Assembly: GCF_003696205.1 (NCBI RefSeq) | Contig: NZ_RFFI01000040.1 | Location: 1-32,489, forward strand | Length of the DNA stretch: 32,489 nt | Direction: 5' to 3' | From: Cellulomonas triticagri | GTDB taxonomy: Bacteria > Actinomycetota > Actinomycetes > Actinomycetales > Cellulomonadaceae | In this document: in pieces, positions 1 to 8,367 of the stretch | Layout of the letters: each line of letters begins with the position of its first letter | How positions within the stretch are numbered: position 1 is the first letter of the stretch | Program-made: the position numbers and the translations under genes | The notes under the pieces: generated by a model | The model's input: only the letters and a program-made list of their open reading frames with translations | Database searches by the model: none | Told to the model about the DNA's origin: nothing

Positions 1-2216
1 CCGCGCAGGCCGGTGCGGGTGCCGGCGACCGTCCCGGCGGTCCCCGTCCCGCGGCCCCGCGCCCCGGTGGCCCCCGCCCGAACCCGGGCATGATGCCGGG
101 CCGCTCCACGAGCGGCGTCGGTCGCCCCGGTGACCGTCCGGCCCGTCCGGGTGGCGGCGGCGGTCGTCCCGGTGGCGGCGGTGGCTACGGCGGCGGCGGT
201 GCCGGTCGTCCCGGTGGCGGCGGCTTCGCCGGTCGTCCCGGTGGTGGCGGTCGTCCCGGCGGCCCCGGTGGCCGTGGTTCGACCCAGGGTGCCTTCGGCC
301 GTGCCGGTGGTCGCCCCGTCCGCGGACGGAAGTCGAAGCGGGCGAAGCGCCAGGAGTTCGAGCAGATGCAGGCGCCGTCGCTCGGCGGCGTGCAGGTCCC
401 GCGCGGCAACGGCAAGACCGTCGTCCGCCTGCGGCACGGCTCCTCGCTGAACGACTTCGCGGACAAGATCGACGCGAACCCCGCCTCGCTGGTCACGGTG
501 CTGTTCCACCTCGGTGAGATGGCGACCGCGACGCAGTCGCTGGACGAGGACACGTTCGGCACGCTGGCCGCCGAGCTCGGCTACGTCGTCGAGATGGTCT
601 CGGCCGAGGAGGAGGACCGCGAGCTGCTCGGGGCCTTCGACATCGACCTGGACGCCGAGCTCGAGGGCGAGGGCGACGAGGACCTGTTCCCGCGCCCGCC
701 GGTCGTCACCGTCATGGGTCACGTCGACCACGGAAAGACCAAGCTCCTCGATGCCATCCGGTCCACGGACGTCGTCGCGGGCGAGGCCGGTGGCATCACC
801 CAGCACATCGGTGCCTACCAGGTCCGTGCCGAGCACGAGGGCCAGGACCGGGCCATCACGTTCATCGACACCCCGGGTCACGAGGCGTTCACCGCCATGC
901 GTGCCCGTGGTGCGCAGGTGACGGACATCGCGATCCTCGTGGTCGCGGCGGACGACGGCGTGATGCCCCAGACCATCGAGGCGCTCAACCACGCCCAGGC
1001 GGCCGGTGTGCCGATCGTGGTCGCGGTGAACAAGGTGGACAAGGAGGGGGCCAACCCCGCCAAGATCCGCCAGCAGCTCACCGAGTACAACCTGGTGGCC
1101 GAGGAGTACGGCGGCGACACCATGTTCGTCGACGTGTCCGCGAAGCAGCGCATGGGTATCGACCAGCTGCTCGAGGCCGTCCTGCTGACGGCTGACGCCT
1201 CGCTCGACCTGCGGGCCAACCCCGACAAGGACGCGCGCGGTGTCGCCATCGAGGCGAACCTCGACAAGGGCCGCGGCGCCGTCGCGACCGTCCTGGTCCA
1301 GTCCGGCACGCTGCACGTCGGCGACGCGATCGTCGCGGGTACCGCCCACGGCCGCGTCCGCGCGATGTTCGACGAGCACGGCGAGAACGTCACCGAGGCG
1401 GGCCCGGCCCGTCCGGTGCTGGTCCTCGGTCTGGCGTCCGTCCCGAGCGCCGGCGACACCTTCCTGGTGGCGCCCGACGAGCGGACCGCCCGCCAGATCG
1501 CCGAGAAGCGCGAGGCCGCCGAGCGTGCCGCCCTCCTGGCCAAGCGCCGCAAGCGCATCAGCCTCGAGGACTTCACGCAGGCGCTCCAGCAGGGCAAGGT
1601 CGAGACCCTCAACCTGGTCCTCAAGGGTGACGTCTCGGGTGCCGTCGAGGCCCTCGAGGACGCGCTGCTCAAGATCGACGTGGGCGACGAGGTCGACCTG
1701 CGCGTCATCCACCGCGGTGTCGGTGCGATCACGCAGAACGACGTCAACCTCGCGACGGTCGACAACGCGATCATCATCGGCTTCAACGTCAAGTACGCGG
1801 AGCGGGTGGAGGACCTCGCCGAGCGCGAGGGCGTGGACGTCCGGTTCTACTCGGTCATCTACTCCGCGATCGACGACGTCGAGGCGGCCCTCAAGGGCAT
1901 GCTCAAGCCGGAGTACGAGGAGGTGCAGCTCGGTACCGCCGAGGTGCGCGAGGTGTTCCGCTCCTCCAAGTTCGGCAACATCGCCGGGTCGATCGTCCGG
2001 TCCGGGGACATCCGCCGCAACACCAAGGCGCGGGTCCTGCGGAACGGCAACGTCATCGGGGACAACCTCACCATCGAGTCGCTCAAGCGGTTCAAGGACG
2101 ACGCCACCGAGGTCCGCGAGGGCTTCGAGTGCGGTATCGGCCTGGGGTCGTACAACGACATCACCGAGGGCGACATCATCGAGACCTGGGAGATGCGCGA
2201 GAAGCCGCGTTCCTGA
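1..2216 (+). CDS. infB: Translation initiation factor IF-2 (5' end outside window)
   Basis: IF-2 is the GTPase that brings initiator fMet-tRNA to the 30S subunit and promotes 50S joining. The reading frame is already open at base 3, so the N-terminus lies upstream and the ATG at 90 is internal. The visible N-terminal part (to about base 320) is a low-complexity Gly/Arg/Pro linker with repeated RPGGGG blocks, usual for actinobacterial IF-2. It is followed by a basic stretch ([15 protein letters not shown]) and the IF2_N fold. The G domain is intact: GHVDHGKT at 717-740, [10 protein letters not shown] (switch I), DTPGH, NKVD and SAK. Domains II-IV and the fMet-tRNA-binding C2 domain follow, ending [10 protein letters not shown]. 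rbfA lies 108 bp downstream on the same strand, the usual infB-rbfA order. Identification is certain; only the missing length is unknown. Confidence 0.97.
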   Translation, partial: AQAGAGAGDRPGGPRPAAPRPGGPRPNPGMMPGRSTSGVGRPGDRPARPGGGGGRPGGGGGYGGGGAGRPGGGGFAGRPGGGGRPGGPGGRGSTQGAFGRAGGRPVRGRKSKRAKRQEFEQMQAPSLGGVQVPRGNGKTVVRLRHGSSLNDFADKIDANPASLVTVLFHLGEMATATQSLDEDTFGTLAAELGYVVEMVSAEEEDRELLGAFDIDLDAELEGEGDEDLFPRPPVVTVMGHVDHGKTKLLDAIRSTDVVAGEAGGITQHIGAYQVRAEHEGQDRAITFIDTPGHEAFTAMRARGAQVTDIAILVVAADDGVMPQTIEALNHAQAAGVPIVVAVNKVDKEGANPAKIRQQLTEYNLVAEEYGGDTMFVDVSAKQRMGIDQLLEAVLLTADASLDLRANPDKDARGVAIEANLDKGRGAVATVLVQSGTLHVGDAIVAGTAHGRVRAMFDEHGENVTEAGPARPVLVLGLASVPSAGDTFLVAPDERTARQIAEKREAAERAALLAKRRKRISLEDFTQALQQGKVETLNLVLKGDVSGAVEALEDALLKIDVGDEVDLRVIHRGVGAITQNDVNLATVDNAIIIGFNVKYAERVEDLAEREGVDVRFYSVIYSAIDDVEAALKGMLKPEYEEVQLGTAEVREVFRSSKFGNIAGSIVRSGDIRRNTKARVLRNGNVIGDNLTIESLKRFKDDATEVREGFECGIGLGSYNDITEGDIIETWEMREKPRS

Positions 2217-2240
2217 TCAGGTCCTGACCCGCGGGTTCGT

Positions 2241-2263
2241 CCCCGGCGCCACGTGCGCCGGGG
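2241..2263 (+). terminator. GC-rich hairpin between infB and rbfA
   Basis: Perfect 9-bp arms, ccccggcgc at 2241-2249 and gcgccgggg at 2255-2263, enclose a 5-nt loop. A palindrome, gcgggcccgc, follows at 2264-2273. There is no T tract, so it could be an attenuating or mRNA-stabilising hairpin rather than a full terminator. rbfA starts 61 nt further on and has its own strong ribosome-binding site. Confidence 0.45.
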
Positions 2264-2324
2264 GCGGGCCCGCAGGCGTTTCTTCCGCCCGCCGAGTGCG
2301 CGGGCGCACCGAAGGGAGCACCCC

Positions 2325-2768
2325 ATGGTCGACCACCCGCGGGCCCGCAAGCTGGCGGACCGCATCCAGCAGATCGTCGCGCAGATGCTCGACACCCGGG
2401 TCAAGGACCCGCGCCTGGGCTTCGTCACCGTGACGGACGTCCGGGTGACCGGCGACCTCCAGCACGCGAGCGTGTTCTACACGGTGCTCGGCGACGAGGA
2501 GTCGCGCGAGGGCACCGCCAAGGCGCTGGAGAGCGCCAAGGGCCTGATCCGCTCCGAGGTCGGTAAGCAGACCGGCGTGCGGCTGACCCCGACGCTGGAG
2601 TTCCACCTGGACGCGGTGCCGGAGACGGCCGCGCACCTGGACGCCGCCCTGCTCGAGGCCGCGCGCCGCGACAAGGAGGTGTCCGCCCTGGCCGCCTCCG
2701 CGCAGTACGCCGGCGAGGCGGACCCGTACAAGAAGCCCGACGAGGACGAGGCGGACGACCCCCGCTGA
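2325..2768 (+). CDS. rbfA: 30S ribosome-binding factor A
   Basis: RbfA binds the immature 30S subunit and assists 16S rRNA 5'-end maturation and late assembly. The 147-residue product begins [18 protein letters not shown] and carries the family signature [21 protein letters not shown], written here as [10 protein letters not shown] then [11 protein letters not shown], in the KH-like core. It ends in an acidic tail (DEDEADDPR). The ATG at 2325 is chosen over the upstream in-frame start at 2253 because GAAGGGAG (2311-2318) sits at the right distance and the protein then starts as relatives do. It lies directly after infB as in most bacteria. An nrnA-type phosphoesterase gene, which follows rbfA in mycobacteria, is not present between rbfA and truB. 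Confidence 0.96.
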   Translation: MVDHPRARKLADRIQQIVAQMLDTRVKDPRLGFVTVTDVRVTGDLQHASVFYTVLGDEESREGTAKALESAKGLIRSEVGKQTGVRLTPTLEFHLDAVPETAAHLDAALLEAARRDKEVSALAASAQYAGEADPYKKPDEDEADDPR

Positions 2769-2792
2769 CCCCACCCGCACCGTGACCACGAC

Positions 2793-2853
2793 GGTGCACG
2801 AGACACGTCGCGGGCGCCCACGCTGAGGGCACTCTCGACGTGTCTCGTGCACC
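2793..2853. repeat. 18-bp perfect inverted repeat between rbfA and truB
   Basis: ggtgcacgagacacgtcg (2793-2810) is matched exactly in reverse complement by cgacgtgtctcgtgcacc (2836-2853), with a 25-nt spacer. The outer bases do not pair. It starts 24 bp after the rbfA stop and ends about 50 bp before the truB -10 element. There is no T tract. It could be an rbfA transcription terminator, a protein-binding site, or one copy of a dispersed intergenic palindrome family. No second copy was noticed in this window. Confidence 0.85.
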
Positions 2854-2904
2854 CTGGGCAGTGCGGGGTCGCGCGCCGGGCCGGGGGGACGTACCCGCGG
2901 CCGT

Positions 2905-2910
2905 TAGCCT
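2905..2910 (+). promoter_or_regulatory. -10 element of leaderless truB
   Basis: TAGCCT is followed by 7 nt and GTG at 2918, which puts the expected transcript start on the start codon itself. No purine-rich ribosome-binding site precedes the gene, and no good -35 is visible. Confidence 0.6.
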
Positions 2911-2917
2911 GTCGGGC

Positions 2918-3874
2918 GTGATGAATGCGCAGCGTCCCGACCGGCCCCGGCGTCCCACCGCCCCGGACGGGCTGCTGGTGGTCGACAAGCCGCAGGGCTG
3001 GACCAGCCACGACGTCGTCGCGAAGGCCCGTGGCCTGGCGGGGACCCGCAAGGTCGGCCACGCGGGCACCCTCGACCCGATGGCCACCGGCGTGCTGGTC
3101 CTCGGCGTGGGGCGGGCGACCCGGCTGCTGACGTACGTCGTCGGCGCGGACAAGGAGTACACCGCGACGATCCGGCTGGGCGTCGCGACGACCACGGACG
3201 ACGCCGAGGGCGAGGTCCTGTCCCGCACCGCCGCGGACGCCGTGGCGCGCGACGCCCTGGACGCCGGCGTGGCCGCGCTGACCGGGGCCATCCAGCAGGT
3301 GCCGAGCGCGGTGAGCGCGATCAAGGTCGACGGCCAGCGCGCGTACGCCCGCGTGCGGGCGGGCGAGGACGTCGAGCTCGCCGCGCGGCCGGTGACCGTG
3401 AGCCGGTTCGCGGTGCACGAGGTGCGGCCCGTCCCGGACGCCGACGGCACGGGCGTCCCGGCGCTGGACGTGGACGTGACCGTCGTGTGCTCGTCGGGGA
3501 CGTACATCCGCGCGCTGGCGCGGGACCTCGGCCGGGGGCTCGGGGTCGGGGGGCACCTGACGGCCCTGCGGCGCACCCGGGTCGGCGGCTACCCGCTGGG
3601 GGTCGCGCGCGACCTGACGGCGCTGGACGCCTGGCCCGCGGACGTGCCGCTCGACACCCTCCCGCTGGCCGACGCGGCGCGCGCGACGTTCCCGGTGCGC
3701 GACCTCACCGCGGAGGAGACCCGCGCGCTGTCGTTCGGGCAGCGGGTGCCCGCGAGCGGCGCGGGTGCGGGCGTGACGGTCGCGGCGATCTCGCCGGACG
3801 GCGAGCTGGTGGCGCTGCTGGAGGACCACGGGCCGCACGCGCGCCCGGCGCTGGTCTTCGCGCCGGCGACCTGA
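2918..3874 (+). CDS. truB: tRNA pseudouridine(55) synthase
   Basis: TruB isomerises U55 in the T loop of tRNAs to pseudouridine. The protein has the typical opening GLLVVDKPQGWTSHDVV and the catalytic motif GHAGTLDPMATG, with Asp at about residue 53. Further family motifs are YTATIRLG, QQVPSAVSAIKVDGQRAY and SSGTYIRALARDLG. The C-terminal region contains a PUA-like segment. At 318 residues it is near the usual actinobacterial length. The GTG at 2918 (or the adjacent ATG at 2921) is preferred over an in-frame GTG at 2840, because 2840 falls inside the inverted repeat and a -10 element lies 7 nt before 2918. It is convergent with the DUF1905 gene, whose stop is 7 bp away. Confidence 0.96.
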   Translation: MMNAQRPDRPRRPTAPDGLLVVDKPQGWTSHDVVAKARGLAGTRKVGHAGTLDPMATGVLVLGVGRATRLLTYVVGADKEYTATIRLGVATTTDDAEGEVLSRTAADAVARDALDAGVAALTGAIQQVPSAVSAIKVDGQRAYARVRAGEDVELAARPVTVSRFAVHEVRPVPDADGTGVPALDVDVTVVCSSGTYIRALARDLGRGLGVGGHLTALRRTRVGGYPLGVARDLTALDAWPADVPLDTLPLADAARATFPVRDLTAEETRALSFGQRVPASGAGAGVTVAAISPDGELVALLEDHGPHARPALVFAPAT

Positions 3875-3881
3875 CCCCCGG

Positions 3882-4334
3882 CTACCGCGACGGCGCGAGG
3901 GCGGCGACGACCGCCGCGACGCGCCGGGCCCGGGTGGCGTCGGTCTTCGCGCCCTCGACCGCCAGGACGTGCGCGTTCTGCTTGGAGTACGACAGCCGTG
4001 CCCACGCGGCGCTGACGTCGGGTCCGCCCGCGGCGAGCGCCGCCGCGAGGTCGGCGGGGACGTCCGCGGTGCGGGGCTCGTCGTCGACGACGAGCTCGAC
4101 GTCCACCTGCTCGCCTGCCTCGATCCCCGCGGCGGCCCGGTGGGCGGCGGACACGCCGACCCAGTACCCGCCCTGGTACGACGCGACGGAGCCGCGGTAG
4201 GTGTGCCCGCCGTTGAGGGTCACGACCACGGGCACCCGCTTGCCCCGCTCGAACGCGAGGACCACGTCCTCGGGCACCTCGATGCCGGTGGTGGTCCCGC
4301 CGGTGGCGACGAGCTCGGTGCGCAGCACGACCAT
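3882..4334 (-). CDS. DUF1905 / YdeI-type small protein
   Basis: A 150-residue protein whose first half, ELVATGGTTTGIEVPEDVV, is characteristic of DUF1905, a small beta-barrel. A linker (EPRTADVPADLAAAL) leads to the helical YdeI/OmpD-associated C-terminal motif, LSYSKQNAHVLAVEGAKTD. The family's biochemical role is not established; some members are linked to bacteriocin or peptide tolerance. ATG at 4334 is supported by GGAGGT at 4344-4339 on the minus strand. The gene lies between truB (convergent, 7 bp) and ribF (divergent) and probably forms its own transcript. It interrupts the translation-related cluster on the opposite strand and is likely accessory. Family assignment is good; function is unknown. 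Confidence 0.85.
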   Translation of the reverse strand: MVVLRTELVATGGTTTGIEVPEDVVLAFERGKRVPVVVTLNGGHTYRGSVASYQGGYWVGVSAAHRAAAGIEAGEQVDVELVVDDEPRTADVPADLAAALAAGGPDVSAAWARLSYSKQNAHVLAVEGAKTDATRARRVAAVVAALAPSR

Positions 4335-4431
4335 GGGTGACCTCCGGTGCGTCGTCGCGGGTGCGCTGCGAGCGTAGCGCCGCGGGGGCCGTCCGGTGCG
4401 GGGGCACCCCGGAGGTCGTGGCAGGCTTGTC

Positions 4432-4480
4432 CCCGCGCCGAGGGAGTCCTCGGCGCGGGCCGTCGGCACGCAGGGTGCCG
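4432..4480 (+). promoter_or_regulatory. Two hairpins in the ribF upstream region
   Basis: cccgcgccgagg (4432-4443) and cctcggcgcggg (4448-4459) form a perfect 12-bp stem with a GAGT tetraloop. A second stem, cggcac (4464-4469) with gtgccg (4475-4480), follows directly. Both lie 29-77 nt before the ribF GTG. The conserved elements of the FMN riboswitch were not recognised. The hairpins may form a 5'-leader structure or terminate upstream transcription. Confidence 0.55.
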
Positions 4481-4508
4481 GGCGGCGCCCACGTGGACGG
4501 GAGCGGGT

Positions 4509-5495
4509 GTGCATCGCTGGACGGACCTGTCCGAGGTCCCCGGGGACTTCGGGCCGTCGGTGGTGACGATCGGCAACTTCGACGGGGTGCACCGCGGGCA
4601 CACCGGTGTGCTGAGCCGGATGGTCGCCGACGCGCGCGCCGCGGGGGCGCGGTCGGTCGCGGTGACGTTCACGCCGCACCCGCAGCAGGTGCACCGCCCG
4701 GACGAGGCCCCGCCGCTGCTCACGGGCGACGCGGACCGCCTGGAGCTGCTGGCGCAGACCGGCCTGGACGCGGTGCTGCTGCTGACGTACACGCTGGAGT
4801 TCGCCCAGCAGACCGCCGAGGAGTTCGTCCGCACCTACCTGGTCGAGGGGCTGCGCGCCCGCACGGTCGTGGTGGGGCGGGACGTGCGGTTCGGCCGGGG
4901 CAACGCGGGCGACCTGGCGACGATGACGGCGCTGGGGGAGCGGTACGGCTTCTCGGTCGAGGTGATCGAGGACGTCGCGGCGGCGCCGGGCGACGGCGTC
5001 GCGGACGCGCTCGACCGGCGCTGGTCGTCCACGTGGGTGCGCGAGGCGCTGGCCGCGGGCGACGTCCGCCAGGCCGCCCGCGTGCTGGGGCGCCCGCACC
5101 GGGTGCGCGGCACGGTGGTGCACGGGGACAAGCGCGGGCGCGACCTCGGCTTCCCGACGGCGAACCTCGCGCAGGACGCGACCGGCATGGTCCCGGCGGA
5201 CGGGGTCTACGCGGGGTGGCTGCGCCGTCCCGGGCAGCCGGCGGGGTCCCCGGACGCGGTGCTGCCCGCGGCGGTGTCCATCGGCACGAACCCGACGTTC
5301 GAGGGTGCCCAGCGCCGGGTGGAGGCGTACGTGCTGGACCGCACGGATCTCGACCTGTACGGCGAGGAGGTCGTGCTCGAGCTCGTGGAGCTGCTGCGGC
5401 CGACCCTGCGGTTCGACTCGGTGGACGCGCTGGTCGAGCAGATGCACCGCGACGTCGACGGCGTGCGCGCCGTGCTCCGCCCCGCCGCCGGCTGA
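4509..5495 (+). CDS. ribF: Bifunctional riboflavin kinase / FAD synthetase
   Basis: RibF phosphorylates riboflavin to FMN and adenylylates FMN to FAD. The N-terminal nucleotidyltransferase domain shows TIGNFDGVHRGH at about residues 20-31, and RWSSTWVREAL in the middle of the protein. The C-terminal flavokinase domain shows HGDKRGRDLGFPTANL at about 205-220 and SIGTNPTFEG. At 328 residues it has the usual full length for the two-domain enzyme. The GTG at 4509 is preferred over an in-frame ATG at 4347, because GGGAG (4499-4503) lies 5 nt upstream and VHRWTDLSEVP is a typical actinobacterial start. The order truB-ribF-rpsO matches other actinobacteria. Two strong hairpins precede the gene. Confidence 0.96.
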   Translation: MHRWTDLSEVPGDFGPSVVTIGNFDGVHRGHTGVLSRMVADARAAGARSVAVTFTPHPQQVHRPDEAPPLLTGDADRLELLAQTGLDAVLLLTYTLEFAQQTAEEFVRTYLVEGLRARTVVVGRDVRFGRGNAGDLATMTALGERYGFSVEVIEDVAAAPGDGVADALDRRWSSTWVREALAAGDVRQAARVLGRPHRVRGTVVHGDKRGRDLGFPTANLAQDATGMVPADGVYAGWLRRPGQPAGSPDAVLPAAVSIGTNPTFEGAQRRVEAYVLDRTDLDLYGEEVVLELVELLRPTLRFDSVDALVEQMHRDVDGVRAVLRPAAG

Positions 5496-5515
5496 GGCCA
5501 GCTGACGTCCGCTGC

Positions 5516-5524
5516 TGGTAGGAT
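5516..5524 (+). promoter_or_regulatory. Extended -10 promoter of rpsO
   Basis: TGG-TAGGAT is an extended -10 (TGnTANNNT) about 20 bp after the ribF stop, with no convincing -35. Transcription would start near 5531, giving a leader of about 80 nt before the rpsO GTG. A small hairpin, gccgt (5531-5535) with acggc (5540-5544) and a 4-nt loop, would sit at the 5' end of that leader. Confidence 0.5.
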
Positions 5525-5612
5525 CGAACAGCCGTCAGAACGGCCGCGGAACGAGAGCGCCCGGGTGGACCTGCCCCGGAGCACCGCGCAACGAGATACC
5601 ACCAGGAGAGTC

Positions 5613-5882
5613 GTGCCCCTCGACAGCGCCACCAAGAAGTCCATCATGGCCGAGTACGCCACCCACGAGGGTGACACCGGCTCGCCGGAGGTCCAGATCG
5701 CCCTGCTCACGCAGCGCATCAACGACCTCAACGAGCACCTCAAGACCCACAAGCACGACCACCACAGCCGTCGTGGCCTGCTGCTGCTGGTCGGCCAGCG
5801 CCGTCGCCTGCAGGGCTACCTGCAGAAGGTCGACATCGAGCGCTACCGCAGCCTGATCCAGCGCCTCGGCCTGCGTCGTTGA
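5613..5882 (+). CDS. rpsO: 30S ribosomal protein S15
   Basis: S15 binds the central domain of 16S rRNA early in 30S assembly and contributes to intersubunit bridge B4. The 89-residue product has exactly the canonical length. Its motifs include [37 protein letters not shown] and [15 protein letters not shown] at 5613 is preceded by AGGAG at 5604-5608; the in-frame ATG at 5565 would add a non-conserved extension. The gene has its own promoter after ribF and is followed by a strong hairpin before pnp. S15 represses its own mRNA through leader structures in several bacteria; the roughly 80-nt leader here allows that but does not prove it. Confidence 0.98.
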   Translation: MPLDSATKKSIMAEYATHEGDTGSPEVQIALLTQRINDLNEHLKTHKHDHHSRRGLLLLVGQRRRLQGYLQKVDIERYRSLIQRLGLRR

Positions 5883-5893
5883 CCGCGTGACCG

Positions 5894-5919
5894 GCCCGGA
5901 CCCCGCTCGGGGTCCGGGC
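5894..5919 (+). terminator. Hairpin terminator after rpsO
   Basis: A perfect 11-bp stem, gcccggacccc (5894-5904) with ggggtccgggc (5909-5919), closes a GCTC loop 11 nt after the rpsO stop. There is no T run, as is common for hairpins in very GC-rich actinobacteria. It may act as a partial terminator between rpsO and pnp. Confidence 0.7.
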
Positions 5920-5955
5920 TGGTCCTGCGTCGGGGCCCGGCGGGAGCCGCGCCCC

Positions 5956-5972
5956 CGGTGCGAGTCGCACCG
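5956..5972 (+). promoter_or_regulatory. Small hairpin in the pnp upstream region
   Basis: cggtgcg (5956-5962) pairs with cgcaccg (5966-5972) around a 3-nt loop. The rpsO-pnp gap (5883-6134) otherwise shows only the rpsO terminator and no clear promoter. pnp mRNA leaders in other bacteria contain hairpins used for autoregulation, so a role here is possible but unproven. Confidence 0.35.
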
Positions 5973-6134
5973 CCTGCACCACCCGTAGTACCCGCATCAC
6001 CACCGAGATAGACGGTTGCCGGTCGACGCGTCCGGTCCTCGGTAGTGGCACCCGGACCGCCCCGCGCGCTCCGGGTACCTCGATCGAAGACCGCCGTGAC
6101 CGGTCCGGCGCCTTCGACACAAAGGAGGGCACCC

Positions 6135-8366
6135 GTGGAGGGTCCCGAGATCCAGTTCGCCGAGGCCGTGATCGACAACGGTCGCTTCGGCACCCGCACC
6201 GTCCGCTTCGAGACCGGCCGCCTGGCCAAGCAGGCCGCCGGTTCGGCGATGGCCTACCTCGACGGCGAGACCGCCCTGCTGTCCGCCACGACGGCGGGCA
6301 AGCACCCCAAGGACCAGTTCGACTTCTTCCCGCTGACGGTGGACGTCGAGGAGCGGCAGTACGCCGCCGGCAAGATCCCCGGCTCGTTCTTCCGTCGCGA
6401 GGGCCGTCCCTCGACCGAGGCGATCCTGGCCTGCCGCCTGATCGACCGCCCGCTGCGCCCCCTGTTCGTCAAGGGCCTGCGCAACGAGGTCCAGGTCGTC
6501 GTCACCGTCCTGGCGATCCACCCGGACGACGCGTACGACGTGCTCGCGATCAACGCCGCGTCGATCTCCACCCAGATCTCCGGCCTGCCGTTCTCCGGCC
6601 CGGTCGGCGCGGTCCGCATCGCGCTGATCGACGGCCAGTGGGTCGCGTTCCCGCGCTACACCGAGCGTGAGCGCGCGACGTTCGAGATCGTCGTCGCCGG
6701 CCGCGTCGTCGAGGGCGGCGACGTCGCCATCGCGATGATCGAGGCCGAGGCGCCGGAGAAGTCCTGGAACCTCATCAAGGACGAGGGCGGCGTCGCGCCG
6801 ACCGAGACCGTGGTGGCCGAGGGCCTCGAGGCGTCCAAGCCGTTCATCAAGGCCCTGGTCGAGGCGCAGCAGGCGCTCGCCGCCCAGGCCGCCAAGGAGA
6901 CCCGCGACTTCCCGACGTTCCCGGACTACCAGCCGGACGCGTACGAGGCCGTCGCCGGTGCCGCCGAGGGCAAGATCCTCGAGGCCATGCAGATCGCCGA
7001 CAAGCAGACCCGCGAGGGCCGCCTGGACGAGATCAAGGCCGAGGTGCTCGACGCCCTCGCCGCCTCCTTCGAGGGTCGCGAGAAGGAGCTGTCCGCCGCG
7101 GTCCGCTCCGTGACCAAGAAGGTCATCCGCCAGCGCATCCTCACGGACGGCTTCCGCATCGACGGCCGTGGCCTGCGGGACATCCGCACGCTGTCGGCCG
7201 AGGTCGAGGTGCTGCCCCGCGTGCACGGCTCGGCGCTGTTCGAGCGCGGCGAGACCCAGATCATGGGTGTCACCACGCTGAACATGCTCCGCATGGAGCA
7301 GCAGCTCGACACGCTGTCGCCCGAGACGCGCAAGCGCTACATGCACAACTACAACTTCCCGCCCTACTCGACCGGTGAGACCGGCCGCGTGGGCTCGCCG
7401 AAGCGCCGCGAGATCGGCCACGGCGCGCTGGCCGAGCGGGCGCTCATGCCGGTGCTGCCGAGCCGCGAGGAGTTCCCCTACGCGATCCGCCAGGTGTCCG
7501 AGGCGCTGGGCTCCAACGGCTCGACGTCGATGGGCTCCGTCTGCGCCTCGACCCTGTCGCTGCTGAACGCGGGTGTGCCGCTGCGCGCCCCCGTCGCCGG
7601 CATCGCCATGGGCCTGGTCTCGGACACCGTGGACGGCGTCACCAAGTACGCGGCGCTGACCGACATCCTGGGTGCCGAGGACGCGTTCGGCGACATGGAC
7701 TTCAAGGTCGCCGGTACCCGTGAGTTCGTCACGGCCATCCAGCTCGACACCAAGCTCGACGGCATCCCGGCCTCCGTGCTGGCCGACGCGCTGACCCAGG
7801 CGAAGGAGGCTCGCCTGGCGATCCTCGACGTCCTGAACGAGGCCATCGACGTCCCCGACGAGATGTCCCCGAACGCCCCGCGCGTCATCACCGTCAAGGT
7901 CCCCACCGACAAGATCGGCGAGGTCATCGGCCCGAAGGGCAAGATGATCAACCAGATCCAGGAGGAGACCGGCGCGGACATCTCGATCGAGGACGACGGC
8001 ACCGTCTACATCGGTGCGACCGACGGCCCCTCGGCCGAGGCGGCGCGGGCCGCGATCAACGCGATCGCGAACCCGCACATGCCCGAGGTCGGCGAGCGCT
8101 TCGTCGGCACCGTCGTCAAGACGACCACCTTCGGTGCGTTCGTGTCGCTCTCCCCGGGCAAGGACGGCCTGCTGCACATCTCGCAGATCCGTCGCCTGGT
8201 CGGCGGCAAGCGCGTCGAGAACGTCGAGGACGTCCTCGGCGTGGGCCAGAAGGTCCAGGTCGAGATCGGCGAGATCGACCCGCGCGGCAAGCTGTCGCTG
8301 CACGCGGTCGTGGCCGAGGACGAGGCCGCGGACAAGCCCGCGTCCGACGAGCCGGCCGACGCCTGA
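6135..8366 (+). CDS. pnp: Polyribonucleotide nucleotidyltransferase (PNPase)
   Basis: PNPase is a trimeric phosphorolytic 3'-5' exoribonuclease that can also add tails. The 743-residue protein contains two RNase PH-like domains separated by an all-helical region. The first shows [16 protein letters not shown] and [12 protein letters not shown]. The second is catalytic and shows [27 protein letters not shown] and [15 protein letters not shown], with the conserved [19 protein letters not shown] stretch nearby. A KH domain follows with GPKG at residues 599-602, then an S1 domain from about residue 653. The GTG at 6135 is supported by AAAGGAGGG at 6121-6129; the upstream in-frame extension to 6045 is not conserved. 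The M16 peptidase gene begins one base after the stop, as in the mycobacterial gpsI-pepR pair. Confidence 0.98.
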   Translation: MEGPEIQFAEAVIDNGRFGTRTVRFETGRLAKQAAGSAMAYLDGETALLSATTAGKHPKDQFDFFPLTVDVEERQYAAGKIPGSFFRREGRPSTEAILACRLIDRPLRPLFVKGLRNEVQVVVTVLAIHPDDAYDVLAINAASISTQISGLPFSGPVGAVRIALIDGQWVAFPRYTERERATFEIVVAGRVVEGGDVAIAMIEAEAPEKSWNLIKDEGGVAPTETVVAEGLEASKPFIKALVEAQQALAAQAAKETRDFPTFPDYQPDAYEAVAGAAEGKILEAMQIADKQTREGRLDEIKAEVLDALAASFEGREKELSAAVRSVTKKVIRQRILTDGFRIDGRGLRDIRTLSAEVEVLPRVHGSALFERGETQIMGVTTLNMLRMEQQLDTLSPETRKRYMHNYNFPPYSTGETGRVGSPKRREIGHGALAERALMPVLPSREEFPYAIRQVSEALGSNGSTSMGSVCASTLSLLNAGVPLRAPVAGIAMGLVSDTVDGVTKYAALTDILGAEDAFGDMDFKVAGTREFVTAIQLDTKLDGIPASVLADALTQAKEARLAILDVLNEAIDVPDEMSPNAPRVITVKVPTDKIGEVIGPKGKMINQIQEETGADISIEDDGTVYIGATDGPSAEAARAAINAIANPHMPEVGERFVGTVVKTTTFGAFVSLSPGKDGLLHISQIRRLVGGKRVENVEDVLGVGQKVQVEIGEIDPRGKLSLHAVVAEDEAADKPASDEPADA

Positions 8367-8367
8367 C

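Noticed and set aside
90..320. CRISPR-like or tandem-repeat array at the window start
   Set aside because: The repeats are in frame with infB and encode its Gly/Arg/Pro linker; spacing is irregular and there are no unique spacers.
4335..4508. FMN riboswitch before ribF
   Set aside because: Strong hairpins are present but the conserved core of the FMN aptamer could not be found.
5951..5975. tRNA-like T-arm in the pnp upstream region
   Set aside because: The hairpin has no T-loop consensus, and no acceptor, D or anticodon arms surround it.
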